From contig NC_089438.1 in NCBI RefSeq assembly GCF_026210795.1, forward strand, positions 2,377,501 through 2,441,500: DNA of 64,000 nucleotides. Reading direction: 5' to 3'. Origin of the DNA: Rhizophagus irregularis. Lineage: Eukaryota; Glomeromycota; Glomeromycetes; Glomerales; Glomeraceae. Below are positions 11,021 through 22,086 of this stretch, in pieces (position 1 is the first letter of the stretch; each line of letters starts with the position of its first letter). Under the pieces are notes generated by a model. It did no database searches, had not been told where the DNA came from, and saw nothing but the letters and a program-made list of their open reading frames with translations. The position numbers and the translations under genes were made by a program.

Positions 11021-13033
11021 ATATATTTGTAATGTTGATGATAATAGAGAATTATAAAATTTATGATAAGGTAAGAATCCTCACGAAAAAAAATATTGAG
11101 CAAGTCTTTATTTTACGGTATTTATGAATATTAAATGTACATACGTGGATATAAAAAAATCTAAATTAGGAAAAACTTAGAAGTTGCTATAAATGTAACC
11201 ACGTGGAACCAATATCGATGTATGTGGAAAAGCTTAATAATATTTAATGGTTATGAATTATTATGAATGTACATACGTGGATCAGGGACTAAAATAGTAC
11301 TGTAAAAGTCGGAAAAAATGATAAATTTTGAAAATATATAAAAATTTTCATTTTTTCTGCGACCTGTTAATGCCAATATAAAAAATAAAAACAAATCCCT
11401 GAGCTCAATCAATATTAATGGTTACGAATTATTAAATATATATGTGGATATAAAAAAATCTAAGAAGAAGTATAAATCATACCCAGAAGTTATTAAATGT
11501 ACCTATGTGGAACCAATATCAATGTATGTGGATCAGGGTCTAAAATAGTACGTGGAACAAATATCGATCAGGGTCTAAAATGGTACGTAGAACAAAAATC
11601 GATTCCCAGAAAAATATGATATATTTAAAAAGTATCCAAAAATTTTCAGTAAAATAAACATAATATATAAAAACCAATAAATTAAAGCCCGTCAGCAAAT
11701 TTTTTGTACCTACGTGGAATCAAATCGATGTATGTGGAAAAGGACACGTGGATTTGGGTCTACATATGTGGATATAAAAAAAATCTAAGAAAAAGTATTA
11801 ATCATACTCGGGTTATTATAAATATACCTACGTGAAACCAATATCAATGTATGTGGATTAGAGTCTAAAATAGTATGTGAAACAAATATCGATCAGGGTC
11901 TAAAATAGTATGTGAAACAAATATCGATCAGGGTCTAAAATAGTACGTAGAACAAAGATCGAAACTGCAGAAAAACATGATATATTTTAAAAGTATCCAA
12001 AAATTTTCAGTAAAATAAACATAAAATATAAAAACCAATAAATTAAAGCCCGTCGGCAAATTTTTTGATAAATCTGATTGAATCCTGATGCGAATACTAA
12101 AAAAGTATACATATGTAGTTATTCAGTAAAATTCGAAGCAGATATCACATATACGTATCAGGAACGATGATTTTTTGTTGTGATAAAATTTATAAAATAT
12201 GTTTGTAATAAACTAAAATTTTGATTTTGTATTTTGATTTTGTTTATTGGTGATATTTTGTTGGTTAATTAGCTTAATAAAGCAAAAAATATGAAAAAAA
12301 AACTAAATTAACAAAAAACTAGCTGTAAGTAAGAATCAAGATGCTGAAGTCGTGGTCAATAAAAGGGAAAATAGGCGAATTTTTTTGTTGAAAAAAATTG
12401 AGAGTATGAACAAATTCTTTTGAAAAAGGTGAGATAAAATGAAAAATAGTAGTAATTACTACCCTGATGGTAATTACCCCTTTGTTGATTATCTTGTAAA
12501 ATAGCATGAATTTTCGCTATTTTTTTCATTTCAGGTATTAACTTGCAATTCAGCTTCATATAATCTTTAGCATAAAAAATCAGTTGAAACTAAGAATTCC
12601 ACCGTGTTGCATTAAGTAACGGAATTTTACGTGGTGATGCAATTCCATGTTCTTTTAAGTGAACTGTGTACGTCTTCGTGTAGGAGCATTAACAAAAACG
12701 TTCTTTATATCTTGCAGAAAGCTTTTTAAATGTTAAATTGGGAAAAGTCTCGCTGAAAAAAAAATTTTTTATTAGTAAAGACAGGTAAGATTCAAAGATT
12801 AAGATTATCATGAACTATACCCGATTTATGCATACAACATGGCGCATGTATAACTGAGCATAACACTTTTCATATAAGCCGCAGAATTAGCGTATAATTT
12901 TAACTTTACCGAATATTTCTGAGTTCTTTAAATTTTGCTAAGTGTTCCAATCTTTTTGAAAAATCTGAAGGCATCTGGTTTATTCATATCTAATCCGGAT
13001 TTAAAAATAAATCCGGTTTGAAACTCTAGGTGC
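11021..13033. repeat. Degenerate repeats, no clear gene
   Basis: From 11150 to 12060, phrases such as 'acgtggaaccaatatcgatg', 'tatgtggatcagggtc' and 'aattttcagtaaaataaaca' recur irregularly, pointing to a decayed tandem family. Short reverse-strand open stretches around 12319-12559 lack further support. It may include intron sequence of the gene ending at 8599. Confidence 0.4.
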
Positions 13034-13330
13034 GAAGGATTTCGAGTGTAATATTTTGTAACGATTCCGGTACGTAAATTTTTGAAGGATTTCGAGCGTA
13101 ATATTTTGTAACGATTACGGTACGTAAAACTTGCGAAGGATTTCGAGCGTAATATTTTGTAACGATTCCGGTACGTAAATTTTTAAAGGATTTCGAGCAT
13201 AATATTTCGCAACGATTATGGTACATAAAACTTGCGAAGGATTTCGAGCGTAATATTTTGTAATGATTCCGGTACATAAATTTTTGAAGGATTTCGAGCG
13301 TAATATTCTGCAACGATTACAGTACGTAAA
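13034..13330. repeat. Tandem repeat, about 101-bp unit made of two 50/51-bp halves
   Basis: 'gaaggatttcgag' recurs at 13034, 13084, 13135, 13185, 13236 and 13286, alternating 50 and 51 bp, with the flanks alternating 'gattccggtacgtaaatttt' and 'gattacggtacgtaaaactt'. It keeps two reverse-strand frames open by chance; no protein is inferred. Confidence 0.85.
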
Positions 13331-13489
13331 ATTTGCAAAAGTATATGCTATAATATTCCGGAAGTTTACAATACCCATAAACTTACGTATGTTTACTCCG
13401 TAAATTTACGGACATCATAACTTACGTAATATTATGCCCAATTAAATTTGCTGATGACTACTTCGAACAATAGCAAGAAAAGTTCGCGC

Positions 13490-13885
13490 AATGGTAGATC
13501 AAGTAGTAGAATATAAGGATTTTAATATACCGTATCCATTATTCACAGTAAAATACGTTATAAACATATGATTTAATATACCGTATCTATAGCAGAAATG
13601 AATGATATGTTATAGACATATGAATTTAATATACCGTATCCATATTTTGCGAACAGTATACAAAATACTGATATACAGTAGAAATATATTTATACAATAT
13701 ACGTTACAAATGTATGAAATTAAAATACCGTATCATACAGTCTATTCACCGTATACTTTGTTACATTTTTTATTATTGGCATTTTGCGAACAGTATACAT
13801 AATACTGATGTGCAGTATATAAAATTGCGAACAGTATCAAAGATGCGAATATACAGTATATAAACAGTGTGCATATTTTTTATAG
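13490..13885. repeat. GTATAC-rich repeat block ending in TATTTTTTATAGG
   Basis: Multiple copies of 'taatataccgtatc', 'gcgaacagtatac' and related words, ending 'catattttttatagg' just before a start codon. The same block occurs inverted at 24658-24975 and direct at 31490-31875, so it is a dispersed family that looks like subterminal repeats of a DNA transposon. Confidence 0.65.
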
Positions 13886-13903
13886 GGTAGGGATTTGTGT
13901 AAT

Positions 13904-16900
13904 ATGAATAATATACCATTAGTTGCGATAATTAAAGATTTAACAGATTTTTTAACTGTCAGCGATCGCATGGTTGTTAATCAAGATGTACAAAATGCAA
14001 ACCATCGTCTTAAACATGCTCTTAATTTATTAATTCATCGCTGTAAAGAAATATACGAAGAACGCGATACATTAAAAGGAGAACGCGATCAATCTCGAAA
14101 AGAATGCGATGAATTACAAGATGAATTCAAGGTTCAAACAGGTTTGTTAGGTCTTACACAAGATGAGCTAAATATCGTACGAGATACTATTACTGGTTTA
14201 GAAGCTAATTTGGCTGAATTGGAACGTGAGTTTGGTGGTATGCGGATGACTAATCATCGTCTTCAGTAGTAATATAATCTTATGAGAGGAGAACGTAATA
14301 GAGCTATAGGTGACCGTAATAGAGCTTTAGGCGAGCTTGATGCAGCACGAAATCAGCTTGTATATGCTAATAATCAGGTTCTTTTTGGAATTCGGATATT
14401 GGGACGTCTTAGGAATCGACTTTTCCAACAAATAGCCACTCTGCGTATTCAAGTACAATGGTTTCGAATTAGACAATTGAACCCTCCTCCACCTCCTCTC
14501 AACCATCCACAAAATACGATATGGCTGCCGTTGGTATAGCTGCCCCTATATTTCATGGTCGGAAAGATATAGATCTTAATCTTTTTATTGATAACTTTTT
14601 AGGTATATTAATACCGTTGGTATTGATCCATTGGACAATACCGGTGCGCCTCCTGGTTGGGTGAGAACGATAGGGGTTCTTCGTAGCTGTATGAGAGATG
14701 AAGCAGCGAGATGTTTTAATGCAGAACTTACTGGATAAAATTGGGAACTCTCAAGTATTCAGTTAGTGGCTGCTGCAAATGGTGGAGCTGGTGCCACTCG
14801 TTAAGCATTCAGAGCTTTGGCTATTCCTGAAGTTGTTAATGGAATACATGTTGGTACTTACTTACCCGGATCTGATGCTGATGCATATGCAAGAATTGCA
14901 GGTAATGCAGCGGTAACTGTTGGAGATGCATTTTTTCCATCACGTGCTGATATTGTTAGACCGAATTTTAAAGTTGAAGAGCAGTAGAGGCGTGCGGGCA
15001 GACGTCCTACTCATCAACCCGTTAATAGGTTGGGAAATCATGGAGGTTCATTTAATGCTGCTGTCCAGAATCAACCGATAGTCTTATAGGGGATTTTCTT
15101 GGATTAAGCATTTATGCATATACGCACAAATTTTCCAACCATCGTGGAAGAAAGATTTTAGATACGATTTAGTAATCTTTACCAGGAACAAGGTAAACCT
15201 GTTCGATCTTACTATAAGCGAGTTGAGAGGGCTGGGAATATTGTAGGATATAATCAAATCATGGTTACTGACCAGTTTTATAGAGGACTTTTGCCGGAAA
15301 ACGTTATTGAAGCTTTTAGAATAGGGGCAGCACCTCTTAATATATTAATCGATAGATTGAGTGATCTTGAGCGATGAAAATGCGAAATGTTCTATAGATT
15401 ACAAAAACGCCAGGGTATTGAAAAGGCTAAAAAAGAGGAATTGGCTGGCTATACTTATCCCGTGACTCCACATGAAGGCGCTGTAATACAAAGATCAACA
15501 GACGTTATTACTCAAGAACGATTACAAGAATTGCTCAAAGCACAAGCTGAGGAACTTACCAAGAATTTTCAGGTGCAATTTAAATAATTACAAGCATCTA
15601 AGCCAGTTCGTAAACCACCGGTCTATAGATAATAGATTAAACCTGTTCAGCCGAAGCCACAGCCACGTGTTGTCCAACAAGAAGATAATGATTATCCTGA
15701 TCCTGATTGGGATGATCTATTACCTGATGTTGGTGATGACCCTGATGCTCCTGAATGGACTAGGGAGGATGATCAACATGTTATTGATCTTATTATGGGA
15801 TACGATACGTCTAAAAGATTTCCAAAGCGACTTCAGAAGGCTAAAGATAGACGCGATGATCTGGAATTAGCCCGAGCAATGAGAAACCTCGATCTTAACG
15901 ATGATGCTATGGATATTGATACTAATACCGCGAGTTTTGATGACTTGAAAATTATTCCAGACGAGGAAGGTGGTTTTCGGATTTGTGTAGTTCGAAGTAC
16001 AAAAAAAAAGTAAACTCAGATAAGGGCGTAAGTACAGTCAAACCTCGATATAACGAACTCGCGGTTCAAGAGCAAAAGTTCGTTATATAGTAGAAGTTCG
16101 GTATGTAAATTTTTTTCGTGTCGAACTCCATAAGTTTTACAGTAGCAGTTCAGTATATAAAGTTATCACGTGATTAAAGAATATTAATTTTGGCCAGAAA
16201 TTAAGATTTAACAGTATAAATTATGTGAAATTTCAACTACGTGATCAAGTTCGGTATATAAAGAATTTTTTTATATGCTTTATTATAAACGGTAAATCAT
16301 AAAAGTTCAGTATACGTTATATCGAGTTTATATGAAATTCGGTATATCGAGATTTTTTTAAATAATATGAAACCGGTTTTTAAAAAAAAGTTTGGTAAGT
16401 CAAGAGTTCATTATATTGTGGGTTCGTTATATCTAGGTCAGACTGTATCTCAAAACTTCTTAAATCGGCTCTAAAAAAATCAGTTAAAATGACTCCTATT
16501 AAGATTCCTGTGAAGGTTACTAGTAGTAAGCTCACACCTATAAAAGCCATCACTAAGAATGACTCATTAAGTTTGTTAAGGTCAGCAGATTTTAGGAAAT
16601 TACTCCGCAAGATTCTTCGGGAAGAGTTAAAGTCTGTTTGTAAAAGTACACAGATTCTGGAGGACCTAGTTGAGAAGAAACAAGAAAAAGATATCAGGAA
16701 AGACGACCTGATGGATATTGACATAGCTTGTTTGGAGAATACTAAAAATCGTTTAGCGCTGGATGGGGAGGTCAATGGGATAGCAATTCAATGTTTAGCT
16801 GACACTTGTGCTAACGCGTCTTTTATTCAGAAGGAAGTCGCTGAGGAATTAGGTTAGATATCGACAAGAGTATTACACATAACATATCCGGCGCTCTGGG

Positions 16901-17144
16901 ATCTGGTAGGACATTTGGCATAGTAAAGGATGTGTCAATCAAACTTACCCCTGATTGTGTAATCACTGAGAATCTCGCGGTTTTAAGTGATTACAAGCAT
17001 AGGGAGATTGGGTTAAGCCGGACGTGTCTGAAACGTTACAATTATGATGTCCATGAATCACGTAAACATATCGCCCTTACCTGTAGTGGAAAGAATGTTT
17101 TTATCCCAATAGTTTCTGACGTGAATCGAGAAAATAAAAAATAG
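13904..17144 (+). pseudogene. Decayed gag-protease gene of a retrotransposon
   Basis: Fragments in order: an N-terminal coiled coil (13904-14269, e.g. 'RKECDELQDEF'), a second coiled segment (14282-14539), gag-like pieces ('FHGRKDIDLNLFIDNF', then 'GIHVGTYLPGSDADAYARIA' about 14820-14980), an acidic linker (15650-16010), and a retropepsin-like segment around 16790 ('LADTCANASFIQKEVAEELG', DTC where DTG is usual), continuing after a 1-nt shift to 17144. Many stops fall at likely Gln codons (TAA/TAG for CAA/CAG), suggesting C-to-T decay. A MITE at 16035-16445 interrupts it. No reverse transcriptase follows. Confidence 0.6.
16035..16445. mobile_element. Pogo/Tigger-like MITE, 411 bp, TA duplication
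   Basis: Left end CAGTCAAACCTCGATATAAC and right end (reverse complement) CAGTCTGACCTAGATATAAC form matching terminal repeats. TA lies on both sides (16033-16034 and 16446-16447). The CAGT...ACCTCGATATAACGAAC signature is that of pogo-like Tc1/mariner elements. There is no ORF inside. It sits in the gag-protease pseudogene, between the acidic linker and the protease. Confidence 0.9.
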
Positions 17145-17158
17145 GGAATATTTATTTT

Positions 17159-18238
17159 TTATTCCCAAAACTTGCGGATTAAATTGGGAACATCCTCCTC
17201 TAATCTACTAGCGGGTTCCCAAGTGGCTTTGGTATTTGAGTATCGCTCCCACTTAACTAGATACTGGTCCTGGCCTTTTCTGATGCGATGCTGAAGTATC
17301 CGCTCAGGTACAAATCTTTTGGATTGCCCTCTTATCACGGAGTCAGGTGGAGGACGTTCATTTTCTGGAACAACCTGCAACTCTTTTCGGGTGTACGCAT
17401 ATCTGGATACACCTAGTCGCTTGTGTAGTCCGTTAAGGAGATATATAGGAGGCTGTTCGTGTGTGAGTATCATTTTTTTGATTACACGAATATTGGGATT
17501 CCATCTTATGTCTCCTGTACAGAATTTTCCATGAAGTTTATTACCGAGCACTGAAATAGGTTCGTCTACCTTGACTAGGACACGTGTTCTCTCAGAGAGA
17601 AGTTCTGTTATCTTTGATACTTTGGGTGACCCAGTCGGAATGTCTGGGGGATTTCTTTGCCAGATTTCATCTATTTTACTAACCACATCATGGAAATCTT
17701 CTGACCATTCCACGGATGTCACCCCAGTCTTCAACTCCTGTGCCACCATTCGTTTGAAAAGGGGTTCTTGGATAGCTTGGATAGCTCGTTCGGCATATGA
17801 CTGTTGTTTATGTCTTACTGGTTCTCTGAACCTCATCATTACCCCTAGACTGTTCAAGAAAAAATCACGTATCTGATCATTGGTGAATTCTGATCCAAAG
17901 TCGGTTTCCAGTCGGTATGTTGAAGGCTTGATACGATTTCTTCTGTAGATTTTAACAAACCCGTTTAGTACTCTATTTGCGGTTTTATCCTTCAGAGGCT
18001 CTGCATCGACTCGTTTACCCGCGACTTCCACCACTACGAGGAAATAGTGGAATCCTTTGGGGTCAACTGGCATCTCTGCGAGATCTGCCTGATACGTCGC
18101 ATTTGGCTTCCATACAACTACTCGTGGACGCTCTGATGACTTCTCCTTTAGGGGCTTTTTGTATAGGTTGTAGTGCTCTTCACCTTTTAGAATTCGTGCT
18201 GGTACTCCGGATAGACTGTAGTACTTGTAGTAATTCTC
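17159..18238 (-). pseudogene. Polinton/Maverick-like integrase with C-terminal chromodomain (fragment)
   Basis: An open frame of 359 codons without a clear start; the first Met of the conserved part is at 18073. Retroviral-type integrase core residues are visible: Asp in 'NATYQADLAEM', Asp in 'LETDFGSEF', Glu in 'QSYAERAIQ', with 36 residues between the last two. The C-terminal 50 residues, from 'FVPERILQHRIRKGQDQYLV' through 'KWERYSNTKATWEP', are a chromodomain. An integrase followed by a chromodomain fits Polinton/Maverick elements, which are reported from this fungal lineage, but chromovirus retroelements share that architecture; the absence of adjacent RT and the neighbouring small ORFs favour the former. 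An upstream stop (about 18240) removes the N-terminal zinc region. Confidence 0.65.
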
Positions 18239-18294
18239 TTAATGTGACATATTGTGACAAATTAAAGGAAAGATTTCGGACTTCAAATCTTAAG

Positions 18295-18615
18295 ATGACA
18301 CGATTTTACTGTCTAAAGTGTAAGAAGGAAACTGAGACTGCTAGTGAAATACAAGATATGACCACAAATGGCCGCTATCGTTTATATGGTGACTGTATAG
18401 TTTGAAGTATGCATAAGAATACTTTTACTGGAGTAGACTGGGTTATCAAAAAGAAAACTAAGGAGAAGAAAAAAGAAACCGCAGCCAAAAGACATCAGAT
18501 GGTTTATAATCGGCAGTGTAAAAAACTTGGAAAGAAAATTTTAGATGCTGATGACGCGTGTAAACAGTGTATTGATAAATGCCTTAAGGAGGCAAAAAAG
18601 AGGAAAACGGATTAG
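18295..18615 (+). pseudogene. Small zinc-ribbon (DUF5679-like) protein, interrupted by TGA
   Basis: ATG at 18295. 'MTRFYCLKCKKETETASE' followed by 'NGRYRLYGDC' matches the CxxC...G.C..C layout of DUF5679-type zinc ribbons, known from viruses and Polinton-like elements. A TGA at 18403-18405 lies exactly where the fourth zinc ligand Cys would be; the frame then continues for 70 codons into a Lys-rich, Cys-containing tail ending at 18615. Either this is a nonsense mutation (TGT/TGC to TGA), or there are two overlapping-context short ORFs. It neighbours the integrase, divergently. Confidence 0.5.
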
Positions 18616-18624
18616 TACCGCCTT

Positions 18625-19170
18625 CTAAAAGTATTCTTCATCATCGCTAGGATATCCTACATCTTCAGGAGTAAATCCATCCTTAAATAACTCAAAGTTG
18701 TGCATCATCCAGTAGTACTCTCCCCAGTTAGATTCTCTTATTACAAAACCACAACAGAGAATAGCTTGTTCTATAATTACCATTTTTTCAAAGGTGGTAT
18801 ATTTTTTATCATGAGCTTTTTCACATTTTTCATAAGCTTTATTGACATTCTTTCTATCACCCTCAAATGTTTGCCAATAAGCCTTCCCAGCTTTCTTGTC
18901 TTCATCTGCCGCTCTGCCATATACTTGTTCAGCTTCTTTATGCCGTTTCCATAATTTGTCTCTACACCAAGTATACCAAGTGCAGTTAGGTAATAGATGT
19001 TTGCCAAATTTATCAATCGGACAGACCGCAATGAAGATATCCACAATCTTAGGAATACTGAATGGGCTTTGCTTTCTGCATTGCTCAAGAAGTGTCCTCC
19101 TATTGATATCCATAAGATCAGAGACTGTGCAGCCGAAGATTGTTGCTAACTTTTCTGCGGTATATGTCAT
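18625..19170 (-). CDS. Hypothetical 181-aa protein of the Polinton-like fragment
   Basis: Intact ORF with ATG at 19170. It is soluble in appearance, rich in charged residues and Cys/Trp, with a helical Lys/Glu middle ('KAYEKCEKAHDKKYTTFEKM') and an acidic C-terminus. I recognise no family. Its base composition is less AT-rich than the host background and similar to the integrase, so it probably belongs to the same element. It converges on the zinc-ribbon ORF, with 9 bp between stops. Confidence 0.55.
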   Translation of the reverse strand: MTYTAEKLATIFGCTVSDLMDINRRTLLEQCRKQSPFSIPKIVDIFIAVCPIDKFGKHLLPNCTWYTWCRDKLWKRHKEAEQVYGRAADEDKKAGKAYWQTFEGDRKNVNKAYEKCEKAHDKKYTTFEKMVIIEQAILCCGFVIRESNWGEYYWMMHNFELFKDGFTPEDVGYPSDDEEYF

Positions 19171-19885
19171 TTTTTCGTTCTATTAAATCAGGATCTAATT
19201 TATAGTTACCTAATCTTCAATTGCCGAATATATTTTTTCTAAAAATCCGCATTCCTACCCAGTTATCCTCCTGTGGCTTTATAGACCTTCTAGGGGCTAT
19301 TAACCTACCTGTTTACTCGGTTTGCTATCTTACTGCTTCCAATAGGAAAATGAATGAAATTCGGATTCGTTTCAGATGTTTCAGAAGTTTCAGATCTGGG
19401 GGGTAAAATCAAAACTTTTTCTGGGAAGGTTGTCCTCTCCTGACTTTTTCCAAAATTACCGAAACATCTGAAACATCGAAATACCCTCTCTGATTCTCTT
19501 TTATTTTCTTCTCTTTTCCCTTATTTTATCCTTTTTTGCTTATATTATTATGTTTCAGATCTTGTTTCATATTGTTTCAGATATATAGGGATTTCCCACC
19601 TCATGGTGGGGGGATGTAGGTACTGCGAGGCCGTGAGGTCAAGATGGAGGAGCATAGCGACTACACTACCAGCCCGACGACCCTGATTGGTCTCTAATTT
19701 TACATTGTTTGACTAGTGTTAGTTTGATTGCAACATTTAGCATATCCAACACAGAAGATTGTGTTTTGTTTTTCAATGCCAGCTGTGATGATTCTATTAA
19801 ATATTTAAATCCATATTTTTATACTTGTTTCGCCTTTAATTCTCTTTCTTGTTTGATATCACTAGTCGAATGATGTCAAATCGGG
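19171..19885. other. Non-coding edge of the Polinton-like fragment
   Basis: Contains facing repeats 'cagatgtttcagaagtttcag' (about 19373) and 'ccgaaacatctgaaacat' (about 19458), and a GC-richer stretch at 19600-19690. 'CCTGATTGGTC' (about 19683) is the inverted partner of the sequence starting at 19886. No gene seen. Confidence 0.4.
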
Positions 19886-20619
19886 GACCAATCAGGTGAC
19901 CGAATTCCACCTGATTGGTCCCTATTTTTTTAAAAATTTTCATCAATCGGTAAACCCGATTGCTGCCAAAAGATGGCGCAAAAGGAGGATACTCAGATAC
20001 CAATCGGGATATTCAATAGAGTATAATCGGGTATTAATAGTTACCAATAGGATATTTACTGGATATTTACTATTTGACATATCAGTATACCGATTGATAA
20101 CTTTTTGATAAATTTATAACAATAAGAAATCTGCCGATTGCATACATTTTTATTTAAATTTATTTGATATTTTACAATAATTACATTTAATAATTTAAAT
20201 TTATTAATTATTAAAAATACAAAATCAGAAATACTACTAATACTGAAATTTTATCTGGAATCCAGTATTCAGGTTGGAGCAAATTCCCTACAAAAGAAAT
20301 AAAAAAACATTAAAGAAAGTTTTTTTAAAAAAGTTTCAAAAGTTAAAACTTACTTATGGGATTCTGGTATATACATCTATCAGAGCCGATTCCCTATAAT
20401 AGAATAATAAAAAAATGTTTATTACCATTTTTTTAATAGTTTTGAAAAAAAATTTCTGAAACTTATTACTTATGGGATTCTATGGGATTCGTTATACCGA
20501 TTCCCTATAATAGAACATTTAAAAAAAAACGTTAAAAACATTTTTTTAATAGTTTCAAAAAAATATTTTTCGAAACTTACCTATGGGATTCGTTATACTG
20601 ATTCCCTATAAAAGAATTA

Positions 20620-20999
20620 TTGCTGTTTTCTAATTATTGTGATCTAGTATTATTTAATAAAAAAAAAAATTTTTTGAGAAAATATGTGAAAATAAAAATT
20701 TTATTGTATTTTCAAATAAAGGAGGTATGATTATAAGCTGAAAATTACAATTTTAAGAAAAAATTTTCAATTTTTAAATAAGTTTACTTATAAGTAACTT
20801 TTTAAATTTTGTGTAATAAATCGTTTTTTAAAAAGTTATTTATAAGCAAACTTATTTAAAGATTGAAAATTTTTTCTTAAAATTATAATTTTAATTTATA
20901 ATCAAACCTCCTTTATTTAAAATTTTTATTTTCACATATTTTCTCAAAAATTTTTTTTTTATTAAATAATGTTAGATCACAGTAATTAGAAAATAACAA
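20620..20999. mobile_element. 380-bp foldback MITE
   Basis: Almost the whole element is one inverted repeat: it begins TTGCTGTTTTCTAATTATTG and its reverse complement begins TTGTTATTTTCTAATTACTG. TA occurs on both sides (20618-20619 and 21000-21001), consistent with a Tc1/mariner- or Harbinger-type insertion into a unit of the surrounding array. No ORF. Confidence 0.8.
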
Positions 21000-21461
21000 T
21001 AAAAAAAACGTTACCATTTTTTTAATAGTTTCAAAAAAATATTTTTCAAAACTTACCTATGGAATTTGTTATACCGATTCCCTATAATAGAATTAAAAAA
21101 AAAACGTTAGTTAACATTTTTTTAAAAGTTTCGAAAAATAATTTTCGAAACTTATCTATGGGATTCGTTATAACCGATTCTCTATAATAGAATAATAAAA
21201 AAACGTTAGTTAACGTTTTTTTAATAGTTTCGAAAAATAATTTTCGAAACTTACCTATGGGATTCGTTATAACCGATTCCCTATAATAGTGTATTAGAAA
21301 AAAACATTAAAAACGTTTTTAAAAAGAATTTTTTGAAACTTACTTATGGGATTCGTCCCTATAATTGATAATTGAATATTAAAAAAAACGTTTTAAAAAA
21401 ATGTTAAAATGTTTTTTAATAGTTTCGAAAAAATATTTCAAAACTTACCTATGGGATTCGT

Positions 21462-22086
21462 TGTGACATGCCGCCCATAGGATATTAAAATAAAATATCG
21501 TATGTTGCCACCGACGTGTTGAGTTCGAATAATATCTATGCTTGATTTAAAATAATTATTAGCTATAAAAATTACAAAACATAACTTCTTACCCAAACAT
21601 TAATTTTTCGATAGTTTCCCCAAATTTTAATAATAACAATAAACATTAAATTAATAATGTCTCTTTTTCATCATAAGAAAAAGGTAAAAGAATGTGTTAG
21701 TTTATTATTAAGGACGAACTAAAATTTTTATTTTTCCAAAAATTGAACTGCGGAATTTCCTATCGAAATCTACTTGTATTTATACATTTTAAGAAAATTA
21801 TTTCTACTATCTATTACTCTTTCTCTATCAAAATTCTAAGAATAATAAGAAATAAAAGATGTATTATCATATAACTTTCTCGTTACACTAAACTAAACTA
21901 TAAATATAATTTTATTGGCTAATTATTTATCCATCGGCTAAATATTTATCCGTCACTTACTGCGCCATGTGACTTGTCACGTGACTTTGTATTCCCAACT
22001 ATTTCTTCTTGTGTAACCATATCATGTGACCTACTGCGCCACAGGATTTACTGCGTTATTTATTTATTATATTTTCAGTTATTACA
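21462..22086 (-). mobile_element. Solo LTR, 625 bp, 4-bp target duplication
   Basis: Same family as 7217-7764 in opposite orientation: it starts TGTGACATGCCGCCC and ends GTTATTACA. TCGT flanks both sides (21458-21461 and 22087-22090). Uninterrupted array units read 'gggattcgtccctataattg', which is the empty site. It extends the 548-bp copy with about 80 bp of extra internal sequence. Confidence 0.9.

Noticed and set aside
13026-13378. Overlapping minus-strand ORFs of 87-95 aa
   Set aside because: Open only because of the 50/51-bp tandem repeat; both frames are equally open.
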